A stretch of 64,000 nt of DNA from UBA10107 sp963835585. GTDB lineage: Archaea > Nanobdellota > Nanobdellia > Woesearchaeales > UBA10107. The DNA is taken from assembly GCA_963835585.1 (NCBI GenBank), contig CAWIGF010000003.1, positions 186,001 to 250,000 on the forward strand. The letters run 5' to 3'. Of this stretch, positions 1 through 7,068 are shown piece after piece. The notes under the pieces are model-generated. The model was given only the letters and a program-made list of their open reading frames with translations, made no database searches and was not told the DNA's origin. A program made the translations under genes and the position numbers. The number at the start of each line of letters is the position of its first letter. The stretch's first letter is position 1.

Positions 1-1046
1 AGGTTCAGTTTGTTGTCCTTTACTGAAAGAATTCTGGCAAATCCTTCATCAGGTCCCTTCCAAGATTCGAAAAAAGATGCAATCGAGAGCAAAAAAGTCT
101 GCTCCTGCTTCTCCAGTATGCTTTCTCCAATTGTAATAAGCTCTTCGATAAATTCATCATAATCTTGCATTTCATTTATGGCGTCAATAAGTTCATTTCT
201 TGTTACGAGCGTTTCTTCCTTTTTTCTCTGCTTCAGCCCGTTTGTCTGATCGACAAGCCTGTCCATGATTGTTGTCAACTTGACAGCCATATCTGTATGA
301 TCATATTTGTTGCACTCCTGTATGCCTCGCCTAAGCATGAATGTGGTAAGCCTCTCGGTTGCGCTATCGATGATTCGCTTCGGAAGATTGTGCGCCTCAT
401 CGACAATTACAATGCATTCATTCAGGTTTTTTTGTGTTCTCCTGAACAATGAATTTCTTACTGTTGTGTTGAAAATATATGAGTAATCTGAGATGATGAT
501 TGAACTGTCTTTCGCCAATGATGTTGCGATTTCATAAGGACACATCTTGCCTTCTTTGCAAGCTTCGTTAATCTGCTCCGTATGCAACGCACCCATTTTT
601 TTGATATTGGATATGAGAACATCCGCAAATGGAGTGTTTTTTGAGTTGTTCTTGGCATTAGTGTAGTATTCGCACTTGTTTTCCTCACGCAATTTCTTGC
701 AATATTCGTGGAATTCTCCTTGGCGCAGGCCATGAACTCCGTCTTGTAGGCACATATTCTTCTTTCCCACAAGATCGGCCACTATGAAGTTGGTGTCGTC
801 ATTCTCTTTTATCTTTTTGAGCGTGTCTATAGCAATAGCGTGCTGTGTGTGCCTCGATGTTAGGAAAAATACGGTTAATTTTTTCGAAATCGCGTGTTCT
901 AGTGCGGGTACAATCGCCGCAACTGTCTTTCCAAGTCCGGTTGGAGCATGAACGATAAGGTGTTTTTTATTTTCGATTGCTTCATTCACTGATTGTACTA
1001 GAAAGTCCTGCTCTGGCCTGACAAGAGAATACGGAAACAACCCCAT
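1..1046 (-). CDS. xpd: XPD/Rad3-type DNA helicase, 3' end cut by window edge
   Basis: Superfamily 2 helicase of the XPD/DinG group, an ATP-driven 5'-3' DNA unwinding enzyme used in repair. About 348 residues are visible from the ATG at 1046 and the frame stays open to base 1, so the C-terminal helicase domain lies outside. Walker A APTGLGKT is at residues 34-41 and the DEAH box at 216-219. Between them lie the cysteines of the family's Fe-S domain (KKNMC, HEYC, NKCEYY, KMCPYE). The order of these motifs matches XPD rather than other DEAH helicases. The upstream neighbour is a divergently transcribed winged-helix gene. The assignment is firm; its exact pathway in this archaeon is not shown. 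Confidence 0.93.
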   Translation of the reverse strand, partial: MGLFPYSLVRPEQDFLVQSVNEAIENKKHLIVHAPTGLGKTVAAIVPALEHAISKKLTVFFLTSRHTQHAIAIDTLKKIKENDDTNFIVADLVGKKNMCLQDGVHGLRQGEFHEYCKKLREENKCEYYTNAKNNSKNTPFADVLISNIKKMGALHTEQINEACKEGKMCPYEIATSLAKDSSIIISDYSYIFNTTVRNSLFRRTQKNLNECIVIVDEAHNLPKRIIDSATERLTTFMLRRGIQECNKYDHTDMAVKLTTIMDRLVDQTNGLKQRKKEETLVTRNELIDAINEMQDYDEFIEELITIGESILEKQEQTFLLSIASFFESWKGPDEGFARILSVKDNKLN

Positions 1047-1196
1047 TATTTTCTCTGTTCTTTGTCATTTTATAAATATTTGCCGAGCATATGCCTTGTT
1101 ATAGCAAAAATAGATAAGTATTTAAAACAATTAATTCTTAAGTAGGATTACATTTGTGTGTAAGAGGCACACGGATTATCATCAGGGGGACAAGTA

Positions 1197-1466
1197 ATGA
1201 AAACAAAGGAGACTTTCGGCGTTTTTTTTCGCGAAAAACCAGCAATGATGTTGCTTGGTTTGCACAATGCCAAGGGTCCGGTATACGCTTCTTCACTCGC
1301 CAAGTCTGTTGACTGCACATATTCTCATGTCGTAAAAATTCTACAGCACATGGAGAGATCAAATTTAATCAGTTTTGAAAGAACAGGAAGATTGAAGCTT
1401 CTGACATTGACGAAAGAAGGAAGGGTAGTCGCTGAACATATAAATCAAGTAAAGAATCTTCTATAA
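1197..1466 (+). CDS. Small winged-helix regulator (MarR-like)
   Basis: An 89-residue, nearly single-domain protein. Residues about 27-80 have the helix-turn-helix plus wing pattern of MarR/ArsR-type regulators: a recognition-helix stretch with YSHVVKILQHMERSNLI, then a beta wing GRLKLLTLTKEG. A GGGGG run about 8 nt before the ATG could act as a Shine-Dalgarno site. No sensor domain is present, so if it binds a ligand it does so through the DNA-binding fold. It sits between the divergent XPD gene and a LAGLIDADG endonuclease whose promoter begins 3 nt after its stop. DNA binding is inferred from fold; its targets are unknown. Confidence 0.7.
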   Translation: MKTKETFGVFFREKPAMMLLGLHNAKGPVYASSLAKSVDCTYSHVVKILQHMERSNLISFERTGRLKLLTLTKEGRVVAEHINQVKNLL

Positions 1467-1468
1467 GT

Positions 1469-1490
1469 CCACAGGACAACCTCGCGTGAG
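1469..1490 (+). promoter_or_regulatory. 22-bp element shared with 52.3 kb, upstream of endonuclease promoter
   Basis: The element begins CCACAGGACAACC and ends CGCGTGAG. It matches 52295-52316 on the other strand at 21 of 22 positions, and its first 13 bases match 20586-20598 before tnpB. A TATA-like ATTTAAG follows within a few bases, about 28 bp before the LAGLIDADG start codon; TATAAGT lies just before it. The similarity is directly visible; a regulatory role is inference. Confidence 0.6.
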
Positions 1491-1522
1491 CTATTTAAGT
1501 CGATATAATTCATTTAAGATAT

Positions 1523-2302
1523 ATGTTTGATATTAGCAAGGTACATATAAGTTCAAGAGCTCGGATAAAAGATATTAATTTTCCAAAATATCCTTCGGCT
1601 GAACTGGCATATTTCTGTGGGCTTTTGGCAGGCGATGGGCATATAGGTATTCGTGAACATAAAAAAGATTATCACGTTGAACTCGCCGGAAATCCTAAAG
1701 ATGAAAAAGAACTATATGATGATGTTGTTTGTCCATTGGTTAAAAAATTATTTAACATTGATGTAAAACCTGGGCAACTTCAGGATACATACGGAATTCG
1801 TATTCGATCCATAGCATTAGTGAATTATTTAACAGAAGTGTTGGGCCTTCCGAAAAATAGAAAATATAATCAATTGAAAATCCCAGAATGGGTAAAAAGA
1901 GATAGAAAACTTATTATGTGTTATGTTCGTGGACTTGCAGATACTGATTTTTGTTTGTCTTTAAAGAAACGATACAAGACACAACCATACTATCCAGTAA
2001 TAACTGGTGTATCTAAAAGCAAGCGTTTTATAGAAGAAGTGGCACTTGTTCTTGAAAAATTTGAACTTAAAATATCAAGACACTACGATATTAAAGTAGA
2101 AGATGTGCGTTTTAAGAAAGGATTTGCAATTACACATCGAATATATTTGTATGGTCACAAGCAACTTATTAAGTGGATGCAAACCATTGGGTTTTCAAGC
2201 CCCAAACACCTTGCCAAATTCATATTGTGGAAAGAAAGAAACGTTAATTCGAATAGAAAGAAAACAATCGAAGCGGTTGCAGCATTTAAGAAAATTAGGT
2301 AG
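1523..2302 (+). CDS. Free-standing LAGLIDADG homing endonuclease abutting tRNA-Met
   Basis: A 259-residue two-motif LAGLIDADG DNA endonuclease. The first motif (CGLLAGDGH) carries the catalytic-type Asp at residue 38. The second (RGLADTDF) carries D140/D142 and ends in F instead of the usual G, so activity of that half is uncertain. Such enzymes cut long DNA sites and spread introns, inteins or themselves. This gene is not inside an intron: its TAG stop (2300-2302) overlaps the last 3 bases of an oppositely oriented initiator tRNA. A TATA-like ATTTAAG lies about 28 bp upstream of the ATG, with the shared 22-bp element before it. AT-rich codon use is typical of a selfish gene. Confidence 0.85.
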   Translation: MFDISKVHISSRARIKDINFPKYPSAELAYFCGLLAGDGHIGIREHKKDYHVELAGNPKDEKELYDDVVCPLVKKLFNIDVKPGQLQDTYGIRIRSIALVNYLTEVLGLPKNRKYNQLKIPEWVKRDRKLIMCYVRGLADTDFCLSLKKRYKTQPYYPVITGVSKSKRFIEEVALVLEKFELKISRHYDIKVEDVRFKKGFAITHRIYLYGHKQLIKWMQTIGFSSPKHLAKFILWKERNVNSNRKKTIEAVAAFKKIR

Positions 2303-2404
2303 CGGAGGATGGATTTGAATTCGACGATGGGATCATTTGATCTCCATCTCCATCGATCTGTGGGTTATGAGCCCACCGAGGACTCCTAACTCCTCTACTC
2401 CGCT
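2300..2404 (-). tRNA. Initiator tRNA-Met (CAT) with 30-nt T-arm intron
   Basis: Reading the minus strand: acceptor AGCGGAG pairs with CTCCGCT and gives the A1-U72 pair of archaeal initiators; D stem GAGG/CCTC; anticodon stem GTGGG/CCCAC around CTCATAA, with the three G-C pairs typical of initiators. The T stem GATGG is separated from TTCAAATCCATC by 30 nt (2320-2349). Removing them restores a perfect T arm. A relaxed bulge-helix-bulge is visible: bulge GGA, 4-bp helix CGAT/GTCG, bulge AAT, closed by an intron hairpin GATGG/CCATC. The intron therefore lies between positions 53 and 54, not in the anticodon loop. Confidence 0.92.
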
Positions 2405-2502
2405 CTGCTACCCTTTATTTGGCTTCCTGTAATGTTTTATAAACTTTTGCCAAATTTCTTTGAGAAACGTTTAAATATGATTGAATGAGGTTCAACTCAT
2501 AT

Positions 2503-2643
2503 GCCGCAGTGGCACAGCCTGGTACTGCGCTGGATTGCTAAAATGGCATGTGCACGATGTTGAGTTATTCAAAATATGACTGCACATTCCCGCAGATATT
2601 CAGTTTCCGCAAGGATTCCCCGGTTCAAATCCGGGCTGCGGCG
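2503..2643 (+). tRNA. tRNA-Ser (GCT) with 57-nt intron
   Basis: Acceptor GCCGCAG pairs with CTGCGGC, discriminator G73. The T arm CCCGG-TTCAAAT-CCGGG and a long variable arm fit a class II serine tRNA. Anticodon stem CTGGA pairs with TTCAG after removal of a 57-nt intron (2541-2597) at the canonical 37/38 site. The bulge-helix-bulge is complete: helix TTGC/GCAG, bulges TAA and ATA, inner stem ATGTGCA/TGCACAT. The D stem has one mismatch. Splicing would need the archaeal tRNA endonuclease. Confidence 0.9.
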
Positions 2644-2711
2644 TTTTTACTTTTACTAAATTTTAAATAATTGAAGCAAAGGTTAAATAGGCTTAGTACT
2701 TCTGTTGAACC

Positions 2712-3197
2712 ATGAAAACTGAACCAGAATTTGATCCTAAATCAACAAGTGGTGTTGAAAGAAAACAATTTATTGTGATTAAAAGCATTGTTGTGAACAA
2801 GAAGGGAGAATATCTCTTTGTGAAACGACATAAGGAAGATCACAAGGAAGTAAATAATAAATGGGAGTTTCCTGGTGGAAAAGTTGAGTTTGGAGAATCT
2901 ACTGATCAAACTGCAGTAAGAGAAACTAAAGAAGAAACTGGTTATGACATAGAGATTGTATCATTATTGCCAGAAATATTGAATTTTAAAGGGACAAGAC
3001 TGGGAAGGGAATCGCAAATAATATTGATATGTTACTTTTGCAAATTAAAAGGCGGAAAAGCATCATTAAATGATAGCAGTGTTAGTGAAATAAAATGGTT
3101 TAAAGAAAACGAAATTCCTGAAGATGGAGATTGTTTGCCAGGTACCATTGATTTCTTTAAGATTTACTTATCATCAAAAAATAAAGAGCACGCATAG
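2712..3197 (+). CDS. Nudix hydrolase (MutT-like)
   Basis: A 161-residue Nudix hydrolase, cleaving nucleoside diphosphates linked to another moiety. The Nudix box is complete: GGKVEFGES, then RETKEETGYDIE with the metal-binding glutamates. The preceding strand pattern (VVNKKGEYLFVKRHK) resembles MutT-type 8-oxo-dGTP pyrophosphatases, but substrate cannot be read from the box. It is a single gene, preceded by tRNA-Ser and with a TATA-like stretch before the ATG. A second Nudix gene lies at 59419-59835. Confidence 0.88.
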   Translation: MKTEPEFDPKSTSGVERKQFIVIKSIVVNKKGEYLFVKRHKEDHKEVNNKWEFPGGKVEFGESTDQTAVRETKEETGYDIEIVSLLPEILNFKGTRLGRESQIILICYFCKLKGGKASLNDSSVSEIKWFKENEIPEDGDCLPGTIDFFKIYLSSKNKEHA

Positions 3198-3226
3198 ATA
3201 TCAAATAAAATTTAAATTATACTTGA

Positions 3227-3349
3227 TTAAAAGGCGTAAGCCGGTCTTTCAACCCTCATATGCTGGTTCTCTTCCCTCGCTTTAACCCAATGCATTGCCC
3301 TTTTTCTCTTCTCAAATAGATATTCGATATATGTATGTTCTGAATCCAT
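3227..3349 (-). CDS. 40-residue small protein with strong ribosome binding site
   Basis: A short charged ORF reading MDSEHTYIEYLFEKRKRA onward, ending ERPAYAF. AGGAGGTG lies 5 nt before the ATG, the strongest Shine-Dalgarno match seen in the window and the main reason to call it real. It is hydrophilic, without signal peptide or membrane segment. It fills an otherwise empty gap between a Nudix gene and a membrane-protein gene, divergent from the latter. Function unknown; a search for homologues of the 40 residues would decide whether it is conserved. Confidence 0.55.
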   Translation of the reverse strand: MDSEHTYIEYLFEKRKRAMHWVKAREENQHMRVERPAYAF

Positions 3350-3485
3350 GCAACACCTCCTGCTTTGTCAAGCTGGATATGATGTAGCAAAAGAATTATA
3401 AATGGCCTGTGAAGGCATTTTCAAGTACATAGTTAAAGTAGGGACTTTCACAAGTTATTTAAACCGATTTTATGATGTTTTAATA

Positions 3486-4181
3486 ATGATTCAGCTCCTT
3501 AATGATCCGGCTGTGTTTTTCGGGCAAGACATACTGATTGACATATTTAGTGCAATTGTTGTATTCACAATAGGGTTCTTTTCCATAAAAAGCTACAAGT
3601 TAAGCGGGAAAAACAAGAATCACTTATGGATTGCCGCTTCGTTTTTCTTATTGGGCATAGGATTTATCTTTGAAATTCTTACTAATTTTACGCTCTACAG
3701 GGAAGTTATCTTAACAAAAAACATAGGGTTGATAACTTTGACATATACGGGATTGCTACCTACAAATACCCTGTACTTCCTGGGCACATGGGGTTACGAG
3801 ATATTTACGCTCATTGGGTTGTACTTGTTGTTTATGCTGTATCAGGAAGAAAGGTCCATAACTAATTTCATCATTACTACATATTTGCTGCTGATTTCCA
3901 TGTATTTCATCCAGAAGGCATTCATCTTCAACATGACTGCGTTGCTTCTTCTTGTTTTGATAACAAGGGAGTACTATGTAAAATACCAGAAAAATAAACT
4001 GAAGACGACACGTATGCTTATTTACAGCTTCGCAACGCTGGCTGTAGGCAATCTCATTGCGATATTTGTTGTATTTACTCCAACAATTCATGCGATTGCC
4101 GGAGCAATACAGCTTGTTGGGTATATTATCCTGTTGATTACCTTTATCCTTATACTGAACAATGCAAAGAAAAAGAGATAG
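3486..4181 (+). CDS. Polytopic membrane protein paired with winged-helix gene
   Basis: About 231 residues with roughly six or seven hydrophobic helices (for example DIFSAIVVFTIGFF and LIGLYLLFMLY) and short polar loops, ending in a lysine-rich tail. The frame is open from 3402, but the ATG at 3486 is preferred because a TATA-like TTATTTAAAC lies about 25-30 bp upstream. The last 20 nt overlap the start of a winged-helix gene, so the two are probably co-translated. Such membrane protein and small HTH pairs recur in archaea; a sensory or regulatory role is inference. No catalytic motif is seen. Confidence 0.65.
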   Translation: MIQLLNDPAVFFGQDILIDIFSAIVVFTIGFFSIKSYKLSGKNKNHLWIAASFFLLGIGFIFEILTNFTLYREVILTKNIGLITLTYTGLLPTNTLYFLGTWGYEIFTLIGLYLLFMLYQEERSITNFIITTYLLLISMYFIQKAFIFNMTALLLLVLITREYYVKYQKNKLKTTRMLIYSFATLAVGNLIAIFVVFTPTIHAIAGAIQLVGYIILLITFILILNNAKKKR

Positions 4182-4437
4182 GTCACAGATCATACTGGAT
4201 ATGGTCGAGACCATCTACAGCAAAGGAGGGGAAATCAAACCTACCCACCTGATGTATAAATCCAATCTTTCTCATAGCCAGATGAATATATATCTCGAGG
4301 ATTTGGTAAAAAATCATTTGGTTGAAAGGATGAGGAAGGATAACAAGTATGAATACATTATACTGACCGATAAAGGAATTGAATTCCTGCAAAAACTAAA
4401 GGCGATGAAGGAATTCGAAAAGACGTTTGGAATATAA
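4162..4437 (+). CDS. Winged-helix DNA-binding protein
   Basis: A 91-residue single-domain winged helix. It has the layout of archaeal HTH_45-type regulators: helix ILDMVETIYSKGG, recognition segment KSNLSHSQMNIYLEDL, then a wing ending YIILTDKGIEFLQKL. It begins inside the end of the upstream membrane-protein gene, suggesting one transcript. The insertion sequence entered 18 bp after its stop codon, and the transposase frame running out of that element overlaps its 3' end on the other strand. DNA targets are not identifiable. Confidence 0.72.
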   Translation: MQRKRDRSQIILDMVETIYSKGGEIKPTHLMYKSNLSHSQMNIYLEDLVKNHLVERMRKDNKYEYIILTDKGIEFLQKLKAMKEFEKTFGI

Positions 4438-5280
4438 TTCTGTAGCGAACTTACCTTGCGTTCGGCTCTGTCCTAAAAGTCGGTAAAGCCAAGAAAATAA
4501 GTTATGGCAGACTAGCCGCAAATATACTTCTGTGCGGATTGTCCGCACAGTTTTGGAGCTGACACTAGCTCCAAACTTGCGTTTTATACTGCTGTTGCTT
4601 GATTCAACAAGCGATCTTCGATGATACGTTCTCAATCGATACTGCCTCGCCATTTTCTTACGATAACGACCTCGCTTTGCGTTCTTTTTCGCTGGAACCA
4701 TGAGCACCATGTTGTGCTCATGCGCAAACTTGAACAAATACTCGGCAGAATATCCTTTGTCTGCCACAGCAATCCTCGGATTACTGTTTTTTAAGAGAAA
4801 TTTCGCATCCTTGATGTCGTGTGCTGGAAGCACACGAATCTTCGCAGCGCAGAATTTCTTTTTTCGCGTGTCGAATGCTGTGCTTAGTTTGATGGGAATA
4901 CAAGGGAAATTCCCGTCGATGCGCTTCAGATAATGATAGCTCGGATTTGTCCTCGACAAACCTGTGCTGTCGATGGCAACGAGATGCGAGTTGCCACAAG
5001 TTATGCTCAATATTTTCTGCCAGAAAGCTGTATCGAGTTTTGCAGCGGTATACTGCAACGCTGATTTGCTTGGGCATCGTATGCCAAGCAAATCGCAGTG
5101 TTCCCGGACCCTGCGATAGGACAATCTGCAATATGCCTTGATGATCAGTGCGTGCAAATGCTCCAGAAATTCATACGTCTTCGGTCCGAAATGGTGCAGC
5201 CATCTCGGACAGCCCAATCTCCTCAACAAACGCTTAAGTTTTTGTATTAGTTTTGTTTCTTTTCCCATGTGGGGGTTCAC
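4396..5280 (-). CDS. IS transposase (DDE), reading out of the element
   Basis: A 294-residue DDE transposase that would cut and rejoin the element ends. The triad is visible: D104 (VAIDSTGLS), D174 (VADKGYSAE), E226 (RRSLVESSNSS), with the spacing of IS5/IS4-type catalytic domains. The N-terminal region is basic. There is no stop codon inside the element: the frame crosses the terminal repeat and target duplication, and the last 22 or so residues come from host DNA overlapping the neighbouring HTH gene. A second in-frame ATG lies 12 nt downstream. The protein is otherwise complete and probably functional. Confidence 0.9.
   Translation of the reverse strand: MNPHMGKETKLIQKLKRLLRRLGCPRWLHHFGPKTYEFLEHLHALIIKAYCRLSYRRVREHCDLLGIRCPSKSALQYTAAKLDTAFWQKILSITCGNSHLVAIDSTGLSRTNPSYHYLKRIDGNFPCIPIKLSTAFDTRKKKFCAAKIRVLPAHDIKDAKFLLKNSNPRIAVADKGYSAEYLFKFAHEHNMVLMVPAKKNAKRGRYRKKMARQYRLRTYHRRSLVESSNSSIKRKFGASVSSKTVRTIRTEVYLRLVCHNLFSWLYRLLGQSRTQGKFATELYSKRLFEFLHRL
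4455..4463 (+). repeat. 9-bp target-site duplication, left copy
   Basis: CTTGCGTTC here is identical to 5354-5362 on the other side of the insertion sequence. A perfect pair exactly abutting the inverted repeats marks the insertion site and indicates recent transposition. Confidence 0.9.
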
Positions 5281-5353
5281 TCCCCACCCCAGAACAGCCT
5301 AGCGGCTGTCTGGGTTATTAGTTTTATGAATTACAGAGATTTAGGACAGAGCC
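4464..5353 (-). mobile_element. 890-bp DDE insertion sequence (IS5-like)
   Basis: The element is bounded by perfect 14-bp terminal inverted repeats, GGCTCTGTCCTAAA at 4464-4477 and its complement at 5340-5353, and flanked by a 9-bp direct duplication. It carries one transposase gene on the minus strand. Intact repeats and duplication suggest recent movement. It sits in the gap between a winged-helix gene and a GtrA-like gene and leaves the latter's TATA box (TTATAAAT near 5370) intact. Family is inferred from the transposase; a 9-bp duplication is on the long side for IS5 relatives. Confidence 0.92.
5288..5314. repeat. Stem-loop inside IS near its right end
   Basis: CCCAG-A-ACAGCC / TAGC loop / GGCTGT-CTGGG forms a strong hairpin with one bulged A. 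It lies just upstream of the transposase start codon, where insertion sequences often carry structures that limit translation from outside transcripts. Confidence 0.6.
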
Positions 5354-5362
5354 CTTGCGTTC
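5354..5362 (+). repeat. 9-bp target-site duplication, right copy
   Basis: CTTGCGTTC, identical to the left copy and directly adjacent to the right inverted repeat. Confidence 0.9.
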
Positions 5363-5398
5363 ATAACGCTTATAAATAGTTACGGTGAATGGTCTTGT

Positions 5399-5857
5399 AT
5401 GATTTTGAAGAAGCTTAGCAAGTGGATGGATAAGCTATTCTCTTTATATAGGAACGCTCCAAATTTTGTAAGCAGGTATGGTTTGTATGCCGTGGCAAGT
5501 GTAATTCCTTCCTGGCTTGATTACGCTCTTCTTTTTGTCTTTGTGGAATTTTCACATGTTTATTATTTGATTTCGGCAATAATCGCATTTATAGTAAGCA
5601 ATATTGTCGGTTATTTTGTATACAGGCGCTGGGGATTCCATGGTTCAAAGATATCGCACAGTAAAGGACTTCCTTTGTTCCTTCTCTTGAGCGGGATCAG
5701 CGGTGTCGCGATAATAGGCGTACTTTGGTTTGAGGTTCAGATCCTTGGCTGGTATTATTTTATTGCGAATATCTTCGCATGTATTTTTGTCGATTTCCTC
5801 GCATACATAGTCAATTACCGGTATATATTCAAACTTCATAAGGTTAAGAAAAATTAA
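5399..5857 (+). CDS. GtrA-like small membrane protein
   Basis: A 152-residue protein with four hydrophobic helices and the GtrA family layout: an N-terminal RYGLYAVASVIPSWLDYALLF, a conserved-looking YFVYRRWGF after helix 2 and VNYRYIF after helix 4. GtrA proteins are thought to help move polyprenyl-linked sugars across membranes for surface glycan assembly. The TATA-like TTATAAAT about 28 bp upstream of the ATG survived the insertion just before it. The 3' end overlaps the convergent next gene by 4 nt. No glycosyltransferase neighbour is present, so the pathway is not identified. Confidence 0.82.
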   Translation: MILKKLSKWMDKLFSLYRNAPNFVSRYGLYAVASVIPSWLDYALLFVFVEFSHVYYLISAIIAFIVSNIVGYFVYRRWGFHGSKISHSKGLPLFLLLSGISGVAIIGVLWFEVQILGWYYFIANIFACIFVDFLAYIVNYRYIFKLHKVKKN

Positions 5858-6333
5858 ACCAGACTGTTTCTCTTCTTATTTGCCTGCTTTCTTATCTTTG
5901 CTTTCTTTTTGTCATTCCTGACTTGAAATTCCCTTCGCAGTATTTGTTTCTCGTTCTTCTGTATAGATTTTCTGGTCCTGTATTGGTTTGCATCCTGCCT
6001 GAACTCCTTTTTCACTCTGTTGAGCAAAGCAACGAATGATTCATGGATTCCTCTTGGCAGATCCCAGTCAGCGACCCTATCAACGTTTATGATGTTCTTG
6101 GTTGCAAATATCAGTTTTATATGAATCCCATAATTTGTGTTTTTGTCAACTTTGTCTACATCATTATCAATGGTCCTGTTATGCGCTTTTACGTGGACAA
6201 GGAGATCAAAATTGTTGTTTATGTGTTGCTGTATTACCGGCAGATATTCCTGGGCAATGCCTTTGACGATGGTCTGCTCTAGAGGTTCCAAATCCCTGAG
6301 ACCGGTAAATTCAACGTTGCCCGTCACTTCCAT
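5854..6333 (-). CDS. Basic-tailed protein of unknown function
   Basis: A 159-residue soluble protein. Residues 1-105 alternate strands and helices (VEFTGLRDLEPLEQTIV, DLLVHVKAH, HIKLIFATKNI); residues 110-159 form a very basic tail rich in RKK, suggesting binding to RNA or DNA. The order of a short strand, a helix and two long strands vaguely recalls the HPF/S30AE ribosome-hibernation fold, but no motif proves it. Upstream lies the histidine phosphatase gene on the same strand, 40 bp away. Structure prediction and comparison with HPF would test this idea. Confidence 0.6.
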   Translation of the reverse strand: MEVTGNVEFTGLRDLEPLEQTIVKGIAQEYLPVIQQHINNNFDLLVHVKAHNRTIDNDVDKVDKNTNYGIHIKLIFATKNIINVDRVADWDLPRGIHESFVALLNRVKKEFRQDANQYRTRKSIQKNEKQILRREFQVRNDKKKAKIRKQANKKRNSLV

Positions 6334-6373
6334 GTTATTTTCTATTATTTCTTCGTTTTTAAATGTTTTGTTG

Positions 6374-6943
6374 TCAATTCAAGTATTTCGTATAATTAAA
6401 GAGTCGGACTTTGTGCTTCTTGTTTTCATTCAGCTCAAACACACTTATGCTCGCGTTGTGCAGATGGCCCTCTTTCGGAAATTTTGTCATGGGTGTTTTC
6501 TTTATTATTGATACTATCACTTTTCCTATGCCTCCGTGGGACAGAAAAAGAACATTTTCGTTGCCATGTTTTTTCATTATTTTTTCAAGAAATAGTTTTG
6601 CTCTTTTTCTTAGTTGCTGCAGTGTCTCTGCATTGTTTTCCTTGATTTTCCATGGGAGTTCTGGTCTTTTCTTCCCTTGCATTTTGCCAAGGTACTGTTC
6701 ACGCAATTCCTTTGCAAATATAATTGGAATATTTGGATGGTATTTGGTTATCTCTTTTGCCGTGTCGACGCAACGCTTCAAATCACTACTATATATTATG
6801 TCCAATTTCTCGGTTTTCAGTTTCTTCCCTAATTTTTTCGCCTGTATTTTTCCGAGTTTTGATAATCTTCCTTGAATCTGGCCTTGGATTATGCCTTTTT
6901 TGTTTTCGATAGTTTCTCCATGTCGTGCTAATATAAGCTTCAT
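6374..6943 (-). CDS. Histidine phosphatase family protein
   Basis: A 189-residue member of the phosphoglycerate mutase-like histidine phosphatases. The phosphoacceptor RHG motif is at residues 8-10 (LARHGET), the Arg of the core lies in IYSSDLKRCVDTA, a Glu in AKELREQYLG, and the second catalytic His in LFLSHGGIG. Length suits a monomeric phosphatase such as CobC/GpmB types. Substrate may be a sugar phosphate or nucleotide; the sequence does not decide. It precedes a basic unknown protein on the same strand. Confidence 0.87.
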   Translation of the reverse strand: MKLILARHGETIENKKGIIQGQIQGRLSKLGKIQAKKLGKKLKTEKLDIIYSSDLKRCVDTAKEITKYHPNIPIIFAKELREQYLGKMQGKKRPELPWKIKENNAETLQQLRKRAKLFLEKIMKKHGNENVLFLSHGGIGKVIVSIIKKTPMTKFPKEGHLHNASISVFELNENKKHKVRLFNYTKYLN

Positions 6944-7068
6944 GAAATTAGAAAGTCATGTTCTGAATATAAAGTTTTATATAATGTGGCAGTCGGAACT
7001 ACGTCATGAATATATTCTCATATTTCTAGAGCAACATTAATAAATGAATGAATCACCAAGATAATTGG

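Noticed and set aside
458..772. 104-residue minus-strand frame
   Set aside because: It is a shifted frame of the XPD helicase, whose own frame is open from 1046 to the window edge with all motifs.
4700..5141. Small frames on the plus strand of the insertion sequence
   Set aside because: They are antisense to the transposase and carry no motifs.
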